Shown: positions 53,516-61,979 of the stretch, in pieces
Position numbering within the stretch: the first letter of the stretch is position 1
Layout of the letters: every line of letters starts with the position of its first letter
From: Microbulbifer hainanensis
Lineage (GTDB): Bacteria > Pseudomonadota > Gammaproteobacteria > Pseudomonadales > Cellvibrionaceae
NCBI RefSeq assembly: GCF_014904735.1
Contig: NZ_JACZCR010000009.1
Span: forward strand, 53,189 to 117,188
Length of the DNA: 64,000 nucleotides
Direction of reading: 5' to 3'
Notes under the pieces: generated by a model
Seen by the model: the letters and a program-made list of their open reading frames with translations, nothing else
Told to the model about the DNA's origin: nothing
The model's database searches: none
Program-made: the position numbers and the translations under genes

Positions 53516-55785
53516 CACGCGGCCTCCTCTTCAGTGGGCTTGAAAAAGCGCAGTCGGTTGGCATTGGTCACCACCGTGACCGACGAAAATGCCATGGCCG
53601 CACCGGCGATCACCGGGCTCAGCAGTGCACCGGTCAGCGGGTATAAAACACCGGCAGCAATTGGTATACCCAATGTGTTGTAGATGAAGGCACCGAACAG
53701 GTTCTGCTTGATATTGCGCAGCGTCGCCCGCGACAGTTCGATCGCGTCGGCGACGCCGTGCAGCGAGGAACGCATCAGGGTCACGTCGGCGGTCTCGATG
53801 GCCACGTCGGTACCGGCGCCGATGGCAAAGCCCACATCCGCGCGCGCCAGCGCCGGTGCATCGTTGATTCCGTCGCCGGCCATGCCGACCCGCTGCCCCT
53901 GTTGCTGCAATTCGCCGACGATTTTTTCCTTGTCCTCCGGCAGCAGGTCCGCGTGCACCCGGTCGATCCCCAGTTGCTGCGCCACCGCCTCGGCCGTGGC
54001 GCTGCTGTCGCCGGTGAGCATTTCCACCCGCAGGCCGAGCCGCAGCAGGCGCGCGATCGCCACCTTGGCGTCGTCGCGGATCGGGTCGGCCACGGCAATC
54101 AGGCCGGCGGCCTCGCCGTCCACCGCCGCGTACATGGCAGTGCGCCCCAGGTCTGCCAGCGCTTCGGCGCGCTCGTGCCACGCGTCGATCGCGACTTCTT
54201 CCCGCTGCATCAGCTTGCGGTTGCCGAGCAAGACGGTTTTGCCATCGACCTTGCCGCGCACACCGTGGGCGGTAATCGCCTCGAAATCCTCGACCGGTTT
54301 GACCTGCAGTTTCTTATCCCGTGCCGCCGCGACCACAGCCTCCGCCAGCGGGTGCTCAGAGCCCTGTTCCAGGCTCGCCAGCAGCGTGAGCAATGCGTCG
54401 GCGTCGCCATCGGTTTCTATGTCCGTCAGTTTCGGCGCGCCCTCGGTCAGGGTGCCGGTCTTGTCCACCACCAGCGTGGTCAGATCACTGGCCCGCTGCA
54501 GCGCCTTGCCGTTGCGCACCAGCACGCCGTACTCGGCGCCCTTGCCGACGCCGACCATCACCGACATGGGGGTAGCCAGGCCCAGTGCACAGGGACAGGC
54601 GATAATCAGCACCGAGGTCAGGACCACCAGTGTGTGCACGGCGCGCGGGTCCGGCCCCCAGTTGAACCACACCAGCGCGGCGACGATGGCGATGATCATC
54701 ACCGCCGGCACAAAGATGGCCGCAATCTGGTCGGCGAGGTGCGCGATGGGAACGCGCGAACTCTGCGCGTTTTTGACCATCTCGATGATCTGCGCCAGGC
54801 GTGTGTCGGCGCCGATCTTCTCCGCCTCGAACAGCAGGCTGCCGTTCTTGTTCAGGGTACCGGCGGTGAGGTCATCCCCTTCAATCTTTTTCACTGGCAG
54901 CGGCTCGCCCGTGAGCATGGATTCATCCACCAGGCTGTGGCCTTCGAGCACGCGGCCATCCACGGGGATCTTCTCGCCCGGGCGCACGCGCAGGCGGTCG
55001 CCTACCTGCACCTGCTCCAGAGGAATATCCACTTCGTTGCCGTCGCGCACCACTCGCGCGGTGGGATCCTGCAGCTGCAGCAGTTTTTCCACCGCCGCGC
55101 TGGTGCGCCCGCGGGCGCGCACTTCCAATGCCTGGCCGAGGTTGATCAGACCGATGATCATCGCGCTGGCTTCAAAATAGACGTGGCGCGCCGCCTCAGG
55201 CAGCAACTGTGGCACCGCCACCACCAGCATCGAGAAAATCCACGCGGTGCCAGTGCCCAGCGCGATCAGCGTATCCATATTGGCGTTGTGATGGCGGAAG
55301 GCACGCAGGGCACCGCTGAAGAAATGGCCGCCGCAGAAAACCAGCACCCCCAGCGCCAGCAGCCCCACGGCGCCCCAGACCAGTTGCTGCATGGGGGAAT
55401 CCACCATCATCTCACCGGTGACCAGGCCCCAGGCCATCAGCGGCAGGCCGAGCCCCAGCGCCAGGCCGGAGCGCCACAGCAATTGGCGGTAGTGTCGCTG
55501 TTCCTCGGCGCGCTGCTGCTCGCGCAATTCGCGCTCACTGGCACGAATTTCCTCAGCGCCATAACCGGCGGATTCAACCGCGGCAACACAGGCAGCGGCG
55601 TCCACATCACCTTCAACCGCCAGCGTGCGGTCACCCAGGTTAACCCGCGCGTCCTCGACTCCGGGTACGCTCTGCAACGCACTTTCTATCTTGCGCACAC
55701 AGCCGGCGCAGGAAACCCCTTCCAGCTGGAAGCGGTGCTGCGGGCCACCGTCGTGATGCGATTCGTGTTTCACGTGTTCAGCCAT
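53515..55785 (-). CDS. Copper-translocating P-type ATPase (P1B-1)
   Basis: A 756-residue Cu(I) exporter of the CopA ATPase type (not to be confused with the multicopper oxidase CopA). The order is a His-rich tail ([12 protein letters not shown]), one HMA domain with C26-x2-C29, and membrane helices. TGE lies in the actuator domain, the transport motif C397-P-C399 follows, then phosphorylated D441 in DKTGTLT, HPLAEA and [11 protein letters not shown]. The cysteine pair and CPC set the class as P1B-1 for Cu(I)/Ag(I). It pumps cytosolic copper to the periplasm, where the cupredoxin and the Cus/Cop systems can take it. Its own promoter is probable: a TTGACC with a degenerate MerR-type look lies upstream. 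Confidence 0.95.
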   Translation of the reverse strand: MAEHVKHESHHDGGPQHRFQLEGVSCAGCVRKIESALQSVPGVEDARVNLGDRTLAVEGDVDAAACVAAVESAGYGAEEIRASERELREQQRAEEQRHYRQLLWRSGLALGLGLPLMAWGLVTGEMMVDSPMQQLVWGAVGLLALGVLVFCGGHFFSGALRAFRHHNANMDTLIALGTGTAWIFSMLVVAVPQLLPEAARHVYFEASAMIIGLINLGQALEVRARGRTSAAVEKLLQLQDPTARVVRDGNEVDIPLEQVQVGDRLRVRPGEKIPVDGRVLEGHSLVDESMLTGEPLPVKKIEGDDLTAGTLNKNGSLLFEAEKIGADTRLAQIIEMVKNAQSSRVPIAHLADQIAAIFVPAVMIIAIVAALVWFNWGPDPRAVHTLVVLTSVLIIACPCALGLATPMSVMVGVGKGAEYGVLVRNGKALQRASDLTTLVVDKTGTLTEGAPKLTDIETDGDADALLTLLASLEQGSEHPLAEAVVAAARDKKLQVKPVEDFEAITAHGVRGKVDGKTVLLGNRKLMQREEVAIDAWHERAEALADLGRTAMYAAVDGEAAGLIAVADPIRDDAKVAIARLLRLGLRVEMLTGDSSATAEAVAQQLGIDRVHADLLPEDKEKIVGELQQQGQRVGMAGDGINDAPALARADVGFAIGAGTDVAIETADVTLMRSSLHGVADAIELSRATLRNIKQNLFGAFIYNTLGIPIAAGVLYPLTGALLSPVIAGAAMAFSSVTVVTNANRLRFFKPTEEEAA

Positions 55786-55842
55786 CGGATTCTCCGTCTT
55801 CCCATAAGGATGACGCCAAGAGTAAAAGCTTCCCCCAGGGTC

Positions 55843-55865
55843 AAGGCAAGAGTTTAAGGCAAGAG
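55843..55865 (-). repeat. Direct repeat upstream of the copper ATPase gene
   Basis: AAGGCAAGAG occurs at 55843-55852 and again at 55856-55865, three bases apart, just before a TTGACC-like -35 on the minus strand. It may be a regulator site. A CueR-type dyad was looked for and is not clear. Confidence 0.4.
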
Positions 55866-55900
55866 GACAGCGCCGCAGTGGAAGGTGACGGTGTGGGCGC

Positions 55901-57100
55901 TCACACCGGCAGCAGCGCGCCGATCACCAACCAGGCCAGTGCCAGCAGGGCCAACAGCAGGAGTATGCGCTCACTCAGGGTATCGGTATTGAGTGCCGGC
56001 AGTCCCTTGCTTTTGACCCGCCAGGCGAACATACCGACCGACATCAGCGCGAAGGCCAGATTCAAAAGCAGGGTGTAATCGACCTTGAAGAATTCCCGGT
56101 CGGTGATCTGCGTCGCCTGGCTGGCATCGGGCAGCAGGTCCAGCGCCGCAAAACTGTAGTGCAGCAGCAGCGCACTGGCGACGAGGATGCACAGGAACAC
56201 CGCGGCAATATACAGGGCCATTTTCCAACCGTAATACTGTGCCTGGATACGCAGCACCGGCAGTACCACCAGGTCGCTGAAGATAAACGCCATGATGCCG
56301 GCGAAGGCCACGCCGTTGCCGAACAGCACCGCCGCCAACGGGATATTGCCCATGGAACCGATAAAGGTAAAAAAGGCCGCAATCGGTCCCACCAGGCTCT
56401 GCACCAGCACCTGCCAGAAGGCCGGATCGGATTCACCCGAGCCGATAAACAGTGCCTGGAAAAATTCCCGCGGTACAAAGGCGGCGATCGCGCCGGCGAC
56501 TGTGAAGCCGATGGTGACGTCCTTCCACACCATCTTCCACTCCATCACAAAGCGGTTGGCCACCTGGCGCCAGCCCTCGCGGGAACGTATCAACGCCTTC
56601 CAGTCCGGTACCTCGCCGCCGCTGTCATCGCCCTCGGCATCCTGCGCACGCTCCCGCGCCTTTTCAGTGAGCTTCTTCGGGTAAGTCAGGCGCACCAGCA
56701 GCCACATCAGCAGGATCAAAAGCACACCGCCGAGATACTCGCCCACCACAAACTGCCAGCCGAGGAACACGCCGATGACGATACCCAGCTCGATCACCAG
56801 GTTGGTGGACGCCAGCAGGAACGCCAGCGCCGGCACCAGCCCGGCGCCCTTGGCGAATAGCGCCCGCGTGGTGGCCAGCGCAGCAAAGGAGCAGGAACTG
56901 GAGATAAATCCGAAGAAAGTCGCCAGGCCGATACTCTTCGCACCGGCCTCACCCATACTCGCGCGCATCCTTTCCCGGGTCACGAACACCTGGATCATGC
57001 TGCTGATCAGGTAACCGAGCGCGAAGGCCCAGAAGGCCATCCAGAAGAGGCCCAGCGTCGTGACTGCGGCTTGATGCCATGTCTGCAAAAAGGCCTGCAT
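55901..57100 (-). CDS. Permease of the UPF0718 (YraQ/ArsP-like) family
   Basis: A 399-residue inner-membrane protein with eight to ten hydrophobic helices. Family marks are [26 protein letters not shown] in the first half, with a conserved SSSCSFA, and [35 protein letters not shown] in the second half. A charged cytosolic loop (residues about 145-190) joins the halves. UPF0718 permeases include ArsP exporters of organoarsenicals; other members have unknown substrates. Its gene precedes the copper ATPase by about 115 bases on the same strand, so a metal-related role is plausible. The start is the ATG at 57100. Confidence 0.86.
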   Translation of the reverse strand: MQAFLQTWHQAAVTTLGLFWMAFWAFALGYLISSMIQVFVTRERMRASMGEAGAKSIGLATFFGFISSSCSFAALATTRALFAKGAGLVPALAFLLASTNLVIELGIVIGVFLGWQFVVGEYLGGVLLILLMWLLVRLTYPKKLTEKARERAQDAEGDDSGGEVPDWKALIRSREGWRQVANRFVMEWKMVWKDVTIGFTVAGAIAAFVPREFFQALFIGSGESDPAFWQVLVQSLVGPIAAFFTFIGSMGNIPLAAVLFGNGVAFAGIMAFIFSDLVVLPVLRIQAQYYGWKMALYIAAVFLCILVASALLLHYSFAALDLLPDASQATQITDREFFKVDYTLLLNLAFALMSVGMFAWRVKSKGLPALNTDTLSERILLLLALLALAWLVIGALLPV

Positions 57101-57262
57101 CGACTGTCTCCAATCCGCGTGTACCGAACTTCGCCGCCCCGGCGGGTGCGGGGCACTTCAGCTAAAAGATTAGCGAAGACTCACAAACCGGTGCCGTCCA
57201 GCCGGTCACACACTGCCGCCTGTCCGCGCCACTGAGTCTGCGCAAGGGGACCACAGGGGTGT

Positions 57263-57268
57263 TAGAAT
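57263..57268 (+). promoter_or_regulatory. Possible -10 placing a leaderless start for the DnaT-repeat gene
   Basis: TAGAAT at 57263-57268 ends six bases before the ATG at 57275, so a transcript would begin at or beside the start codon. No ribosome site lies in the normal window (AGGGGT is 14 bases away). No good -35 is seen. Confidence 0.4.
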
Positions 57269-57274
57269 CGCGCC

Positions 57275-58609
57275 ATGAAACACCCCCTGCTTCCGGAAAG
57301 ACCCCTGAGTATCTCCCCCACTCTGGCCGCCACCCTCGGCCTGGAGGAGACCGTATTGCTCACGGCACTGGGGGACATACTGCCGTTCCTGCCGGTGGAA
57401 CAGCACCCCGGCCGCGAGTGGTACACCGCAGACGGAGACCAGTTGCAGCAGCTACTGCCGTTCTGGCAGCCGGCGGACATCCAGCGGGTGGCCACCAGCC
57501 TGCGCAATCAGGGCGCCCTGCTGCTCGGCGCGGCGCCCTACGGCAGCAGTGAAATCCTCAAGTTCGCCCTGCCCGGCGAGCACACCCGCCCGCAGTCCGC
57601 GCCGCGCGCGATGCCACAGCAGCAAGCGGCACCACAGATGCCCGCGCAGCGCAGCGCCAACACCATCGGACCGGGCTGGCAGCCGGACGCGGAGACCATG
57701 GCACGCATCAGTCAGCTGGGCGTTCCCGAGCACTTCGTGCGCGAGCAGCTGCCGGAATTCGTCACCTACTGGCGCGAGCGCGGCGAGCCGCGGCACTCGT
57801 TTGGTTCCCTGTTCCTGAAACAGGTCAAGAGCAAGTGGGAAGCCTACCGCGCCACCGCGCAGCGCAAGCAGCCGCTGCCGCAGGACTGGCGCCCCGGCGA
57901 ACAGACGCTGAGCAAGCTGGCGGACGAGGGGGTGCCGAGCACCTTCGTGCAGCGCGGCCTGCAGCGCTTTGTCGACTATCACCGCTCCAGCGGCAAGCAG
58001 TCCATCTCCTGGGATCTGGAGTTCAACGACTGGATCATGGAAGACTGGGAAAAGCAGGACACGCCGTTTATCGAGAAGCGCAAACCGCAGGCGATGACCC
58101 GCGACTGGCAGCCCAGCGAAAATACCTGGGAGCAGCTGCGCCGCCTGGCCATCAACCCGAATTTTGCCGCCGAGCTGCTGCCGGAATTCATCTACAAGTG
58201 GCTCGAGCGCGGCGGCCACAGCGCCCGCTGGGGCGAGCAGTTTATCGAGTACGCGCGCGAGGAGTGGGCCTACTACTGCCAGGGCATCGAGAAAAACCCG
58301 GTGGCCAAACCCATCCCGCGCAACTGGCAGCCGGGCAGCGACTGCTTGAGTCACCTGGTCAATCAGTGTGAAATAGACCGGGATTTCGCGCTGTCCCTGG
58401 TGCCCGAATTCATCATTTACTGGCGCGGCCAGAACGCCGCGCGCAAAAGCTGGGACGCCATCTTCGTGCGTCACGCGCGCCACCAGTGGGCGGAGCGCAA
58501 CAAGCTGGCAATAGGACAATCCAATGGCAAGCCGCAACACACCCATACCGACAACCAGAGAACCCGGTACCGCTCAGTCCTCGACATCGTCACGGACACA
58601 GACTGGTAG
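57275..58609 (+). CDS. Primosome-type protein with four DnaT domains
   Basis: A 444-residue protein. The first ~100 residues are a helix-rich domain that I do not recognise. After a Gln/Pro linker come four copies of the DnaT ssDNA-binding domain, at about 133-189, 202-259, 275-334 and 347-407. Each opens with a W-x-P element (W135, W205, W278, W351) and contains L-x-x-F-x-x-YW-like and SW-x-x-F-x-x-W endings. E. coli DnaT has one such domain and helps load the replicative helicase at restarted forks. Four would give strong ssDNA binding. The next gene, a lambda-P-like loader, starts inside its last 86 bases. Together they look like a helicase-loading pair. Confidence 0.82.
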   Translation: MKHPLLPERPLSISPTLAATLGLEETVLLTALGDILPFLPVEQHPGREWYTADGDQLQQLLPFWQPADIQRVATSLRNQGALLLGAAPYGSSEILKFALPGEHTRPQSAPRAMPQQQAAPQMPAQRSANTIGPGWQPDAETMARISQLGVPEHFVREQLPEFVTYWRERGEPRHSFGSLFLKQVKSKWEAYRATAQRKQPLPQDWRPGEQTLSKLADEGVPSTFVQRGLQRFVDYHRSSGKQSISWDLEFNDWIMEDWEKQDTPFIEKRKPQAMTRDWQPSENTWEQLRRLAINPNFAAELLPEFIYKWLERGGHSARWGEQFIEYAREEWAYYCQGIEKNPVAKPIPRNWQPGSDCLSHLVNQCEIDRDFALSLVPEFIIYWRGQNAARKSWDAIFVRHARHQWAERNKLAIGQSNGKPQHTHTDNQRTRYRSVLDIVTDTDW

Positions 58610-59186
58610 CGGTGCCGGCAGCGAGCAGCTCAACGAAAAGAAGCGCGCGCTCAATGAAGTCTTCGGCCTGCTCAAACTCAGCTACCACAACCAGTTCAAC
58701 TCGGCCTTCCCGGACACCGAGACCCTGAACCACGCCAAGCGCCTGTGGCTCGAGTCACTGGACGCATTTTCGCCGGCGGAAATCGTCGCCGGTGCCAAGC
58801 GCGCCATCCGCCAGAGCGAGTACCTGCCCACGGTGCACAAAATGCTGACACTGTGCGCGGCCGGCGACAGCGGCCTGCCCGACGCCCGCGCCGCCTACCG
58901 CGAAGCCTGCAATGCGCCGAGCCCCAAGTCCAACTTCCACTGGAGCCACCCGGCCGTGTATCACGCCGGCCGTGAATCCAACTGGTTCTTCCTGGCGAAT
59001 AACTCCGAAGCGGTCGCCTACCCGGTCTTTGCCGAGCACTACCGCAAAGTCTGCGCGCGGGTGCTCGAGGGCGAAAAGCTGCCCGCGCCGGAACAGCTGA
59101 AACTGGAAGACAACCCCGGCCAGCCACTATCGAAAGAAGAAAATGCGCAGAAGTTGGCAGCGCTGCGGGCGGATCTCGAGATTTAA
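58524..59186 (+). CDS. Phage lambda P-like replication (helicase loader) protein
   Basis: A 220-residue protein resembling the replication protein P family. A Ser/Thr-rich N-terminal tail (residues 1-35) is followed by EKKRALNEVFGLLKLSYHNQFNSAFPDTETLNHAKRLWLESL and a second region, SEYLPTVHKMLTLCA. Lambda P captures DnaB and places it on DNA. The ATG at 58524 lies 86 bases inside the DnaT-repeat gene in another frame, an unusually long overlap. The conserved part begins after that overlap, so a later start is possible in principle. No phage genes lie nearby, so this looks like a resident chromosomal pair. Confidence 0.8.
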   Translation: MASRNTPIPTTREPGTAQSSTSSRTQTGSGAGSEQLNEKKRALNEVFGLLKLSYHNQFNSAFPDTETLNHAKRLWLESLDAFSPAEIVAGAKRAIRQSEYLPTVHKMLTLCAAGDSGLPDARAAYREACNAPSPKSNFHWSHPAVYHAGRESNWFFLANNSEAVAYPVFAEHYRKVCARVLEGEKLPAPEQLKLEDNPGQPLSKEENAQKLAALRADLEI

Positions 59187-59279
59187 TGTAACCAGGCCCT
59201 AACGGATTTCAGCAATCAGCGGCGAGCGGCCGCTGTTGCACCGGGCAAAAGAATAATTCACAACCCAGCAGGTAACGCC

Positions 59280-59987
59280 ATGAACCGGCCACTCTCTCTG
59301 CTAGCGGTACCCCTCCTCACCCTCTGCGCCAGCGCGCAGGCCGACTTCTACTCACATCGTTACGCCGGTGTCAGCGTCAGTGACGCCGAGCTGCAGGGTT
59401 TCTGCACTGATGCGCAGGCATTCGTGCAGAATATCGATGTCAACGGGCAAAAGGCCGTCAACCGCTGTGGCAGTAGTGGCGACAGCTGGAAGATCTACGG
59501 CGGCTGGCGCTGGTCTCCGATGCTCGCGGTCGAAATGAGCTACCAGCAGCTTCCGGAATCCGAGCTGGATTTCCGCATCAGTACGGACAACGGCGAATAC
59601 CTGGAATTCTCCGACAAGATCGAAACCCACCTGGCCAACGCTTATTTTATCGGCCACTGGCCACTCGGCGGCGGCTTCAGCCTGTTCGGCAAAGCCGGGG
59701 GCGGAATCTGGGCCTCGGACCTGTCGGAGCGCCAGTCCGGCGAATTGTATTATGCCTACCCGCTGGAGGATGGCAGTTTCGAGCCGCGCCTGACCCCGGT
59801 CAGCGGGCATGCGGCCGACAGCCGCAACGGTTTCCATTGGGCCTATGGCGCCGGTGTCAGCTACCGCTACCACAACAGCTGGACGCTGCGCGCCGAATGG
59901 GAAAGTTTCAACAATGTAGGCAGCGACGAATTTTTCAGTGACTATGATGTGGAGACGGCGTCACTCGGCTGGAGCATGCATTTCTGA
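59280..59987 (+). CDS. Outer-membrane beta-barrel protein
   Basis: A 235-residue exported protein with a signal peptide (SLLAVPLLTLCASAQA). The mature part is built of beta strands with alternating residues: YAGVSVSDAEL, WKIYGGWRWSPMLAVEMSYQQL, FSLFGKAGGGIWASDL and a final ETASLGWSMHF ending in Phe. The pattern suits an eight-stranded barrel of the OmpA/OmpX class. Two cysteines (in LQGFCTD and NRCGSS) may form a disulfide. The function is not known. The ATG at 59280 follows a weak GCAGG site. It converges with yeiH, 9 bases from stop to stop. Confidence 0.8.
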   Translation: MNRPLSLLAVPLLTLCASAQADFYSHRYAGVSVSDAELQGFCTDAQAFVQNIDVNGQKAVNRCGSSGDSWKIYGGWRWSPMLAVEMSYQQLPESELDFRISTDNGEYLEFSDKIETHLANAYFIGHWPLGGGFSLFGKAGGGIWASDLSERQSGELYYAYPLEDGSFEPRLTPVSGHAADSRNGFHWAYGAGVSYRYHNSWTLRAEWESFNNVGSDEFFSDYDVETASLGWSMHF

Positions 59988-59996
59988 ACCCGCCTG

Positions 59997-60980
59997 CTAT
60001 CGATAGAAGTACAGATTCAGCGCCAGGCCACCGCCGAGCAGCAACGCCAACAGCAGCAGTGACAGCAGCATTGGTTTGATGCCGGCGCGACGAATACTGT
60101 CCCAGTGCGTCTTGACCCCCAGTGCCGCCATACCCAGTGCCAGCAGGAATTGCGATAGCAGTTTGATGTCGCCAAGCAGCGGTGCCGGCAGCGACACGAC
60201 ACTGTTGAAGCCAGCCGCAGCGATAAAGCCGAACACAAACCACGGCACCGTGATCCCGCATTTGCCACCCTCGGCAGTCGCACCGCGGTCGCGAAACAGC
60301 AGAGCACCCAGCGCCAGCACCACCGGTGCCAGCAACATAACACGCAACAGCTTTGCCACCACCGCACCGCGCATAGTCTCTTCACCGATGGATTGCCCCG
60401 CGGCCACCGCCTGGGCCACCTCGTGCACAGTGCTGCCGATATAGACACCGAAAGAGCCTGGTTGCAGTTCGGTCAGCCCATAGATCAGCGGATAGCTGAA
60501 CATCGCCAGGGTTCCAAACAGCACCACTGTCGCCACCGCGACGGCCACATCCTGCTGTCGCGCGCGTGTCACCGGTTCCGTCGCCAGGATCGCAGCGGCG
60601 CCGCAAACAGCGCTGCCGACCGACGTCAGCACCGCCAGCTCCCGCGACATTCCCAATAAGCGCTCCCCGACGAAAATACCCAGTGCCAGCACCGCCGTAA
60701 CCATCAGCAGATCGATCGCCAAAACCTGCCAGCCCAGCGCGGCAATCTGCTGAAAGCTCAGGTTGAACCCGAACAGGACGATACCCGCGCGGAGCCCGTA
60801 GCGCTGGCACCACTGCAGCGGTTTATGCGCAGCCGCGGTGTGCGGCCACCGGGAAGAATTCCCGTACAGCAGCCCCAGTAAAATAGCCAGCGGCAGCGCC
60901 GACAGGCCCACTCCCGCCAGCTGGGGCAACTGCGCAAGCGCCATGGCCCCGCCAGCGATGATCAACAATCGAATCCACAT
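59997..60980 (-). CDS. yeiH: YeiH-family (UPF0324) membrane transporter
   Basis: A 327-residue inner-membrane protein with about ten helices and the UPF0324/YeiH marks: LGLLYGNSS near the start, GIVLFGFNLSFQQI, SVGSAVCGAAAILATEPV and GSTVHEVAQAVAAG. The E. coli homologue is tied to sulfite or cysteine handling under the LysR regulator YeiE. Here too a LysR gene is divergent across 97 bases with an A/T-rich palindrome between them, so the pair is probably regulator and target. The substrate is not settled for the family; a sulfur anion is likely. Confidence 0.88.
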   Translation of the reverse strand: MWIRLLIIAGGAMALAQLPQLAGVGLSALPLAILLGLLYGNSSRWPHTAAAHKPLQWCQRYGLRAGIVLFGFNLSFQQIAALGWQVLAIDLLMVTAVLALGIFVGERLLGMSRELAVLTSVGSAVCGAAAILATEPVTRARQQDVAVAVATVVLFGTLAMFSYPLIYGLTELQPGSFGVYIGSTVHEVAQAVAAGQSIGEETMRGAVVAKLLRVMLLAPVVLALGALLFRDRGATAEGGKCGITVPWFVFGFIAAAGFNSVVSLPAPLLGDIKLLSQFLLALGMAALGVKTHWDSIRRAGIKPMLLSLLLLALLLGGGLALNLYFYR

Positions 60981-61052
60981 GATCTGCCCCCTCCAGGCAC
61001 TCTCTGGGGCGAGACTGTATCCAGAAGAAAACTATTATTAAAATGGATCTTT

Positions 61053-61069
61053 CTTATATAAATATTAAG
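61053..61069. promoter_or_regulatory. Candidate LysR operator between yeiH and the LysR gene
   Basis: CTTATATAAATATTAAG (61053-61069) is a near-palindrome with CTTA and TAAG arms and contains a T-N11-A pattern, as LysR-family sites do. It lies 9 bases before the LysR start. Confidence 0.45.
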
Positions 61070-61077
61070 CACAACTA

Positions 61078-61965
61078 ATGAATATCAATCTGCGTCAACT
61101 GCGCCTGCTCGAGGCCACCAGCCGCCTGGAACGATTGACGGAGGCGGCGGACGAGCAGGCGATCAGCCAGTCCGCCGCCAGCCAGTCGATTCGCGAGCTG
61201 GAGCGCGCCCTGGGTTACCCGCTGTTCAACCGGGTCGGGCGCCATCTGGAACTGAGCGATAGCGGGCGGCAGATACTGCCGCGAGTGCGGGAGATTCTGG
61301 CGCTGATCGACGGACTGGAGGCGCCCCACGGCGATACAGTCGGTGGAGAATTTCATGTTATCGCCAGCGTCACCGTCGGCTGCTATCTGCTGCCTCACCT
61401 GATGGCGGAATTCTGCCACCGGCATCCGCGGGTAACGCCGCGCATCAGTATCGGCAACAGTCGCGAGGTACTGGAAGTGCTGGAAAGGGGGCGCGCGCAA
61501 CTGGGGATCATCGAGGCGCCCGCCACGCACCCGGACCTGGAGATCCGCCTGTGGCGCAAAGACCGCTTGAGCGTCTTCTGCGCCGCGGGACACCCGCTCG
61601 CGCAACAGGGACGCATCGAGCAGAAGGCACTGGAAACGCAGCGCTGGATAGTGCGCGAACCCGGTTCCGGCACGCGCACGGTTTTCGACACCGCGATGCA
61701 AGCCGCCGGGGCAACGCCAAACATTACCCTGGCGCTGCCCCGCCAGGAGGCGATCAAACAGTCGGTGCTCGCCGGGCTCGGTATCGGTTGCCTGTCGGCA
61801 CTGTGCATTGCCGATGAGGTTGCCAGTGGACAGTTCGTCGAGCTGGACACGCCCCTGGGACTGACACGCCATCTCTCCTGGGTCACCGCGAAGGGCAGCC
61901 GCAACGGCGCGACTGCCAGTGCATTTATCACGCTGCTCGAGGAAAACCGCGAGGCCGGCGGTTAA
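61078..61965 (+). CDS. LysR family transcription regulator
   Basis: A 295-residue LysR-type regulator. A winged helix-turn-helix occupies residues 1-60 (LRQLRLLEATSRLERLTEAADEQAISQSAASQSIRELE), followed by a linker helix. A two-lobed effector domain follows from about 88 (EFHVIASVTVGCYLLPHLMAEF, LAGLGIGCLSALCIADEV). The recognition helix is AISQSAASQSIRELE. Divergence from yeiH suggests it controls that gene, as YeiE does; the effector is likely a sulfur compound. ATG at 61078 follows a very A/T-rich promoter with no clear ribosome site. Confidence 0.9.
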   Translation: MNINLRQLRLLEATSRLERLTEAADEQAISQSAASQSIRELERALGYPLFNRVGRHLELSDSGRQILPRVREILALIDGLEAPHGDTVGGEFHVIASVTVGCYLLPHLMAEFCHRHPRVTPRISIGNSREVLEVLERGRAQLGIIEAPATHPDLEIRLWRKDRLSVFCAAGHPLAQQGRIEQKALETQRWIVREPGSGTRTVFDTAMQAAGATPNITLALPRQEAIKQSVLAGLGIGCLSALCIADEVASGQFVELDTPLGLTRHLSWVTAKGSRNGATASAFITLLEENREAGG

Positions 61966-61979
61966 CCGGCCCCGCCGGC

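Noticed and set aside
53758..55857. A very long plus-strand frame (about 700 codons) opposite the copper ATPase gene.
   Set aside because: It is antisense to a clear P1B ATPase and is His/Gln/Arg-rich, as expected for the shadow of a GC-rich gene.
55800..55860. A CueR/MerR-type operator for the copper ATPase.
   Set aside because: TTGACC is present but the expected dyad and the 19-base spaced -10 are not; kept only as a low-confidence remark.
57275..59186. A prophage origin for the DnaT-repeat and P-like genes.
   Set aside because: No phage structural, lysis, repressor or integrase genes nearby; composition matches the surrounding genome.
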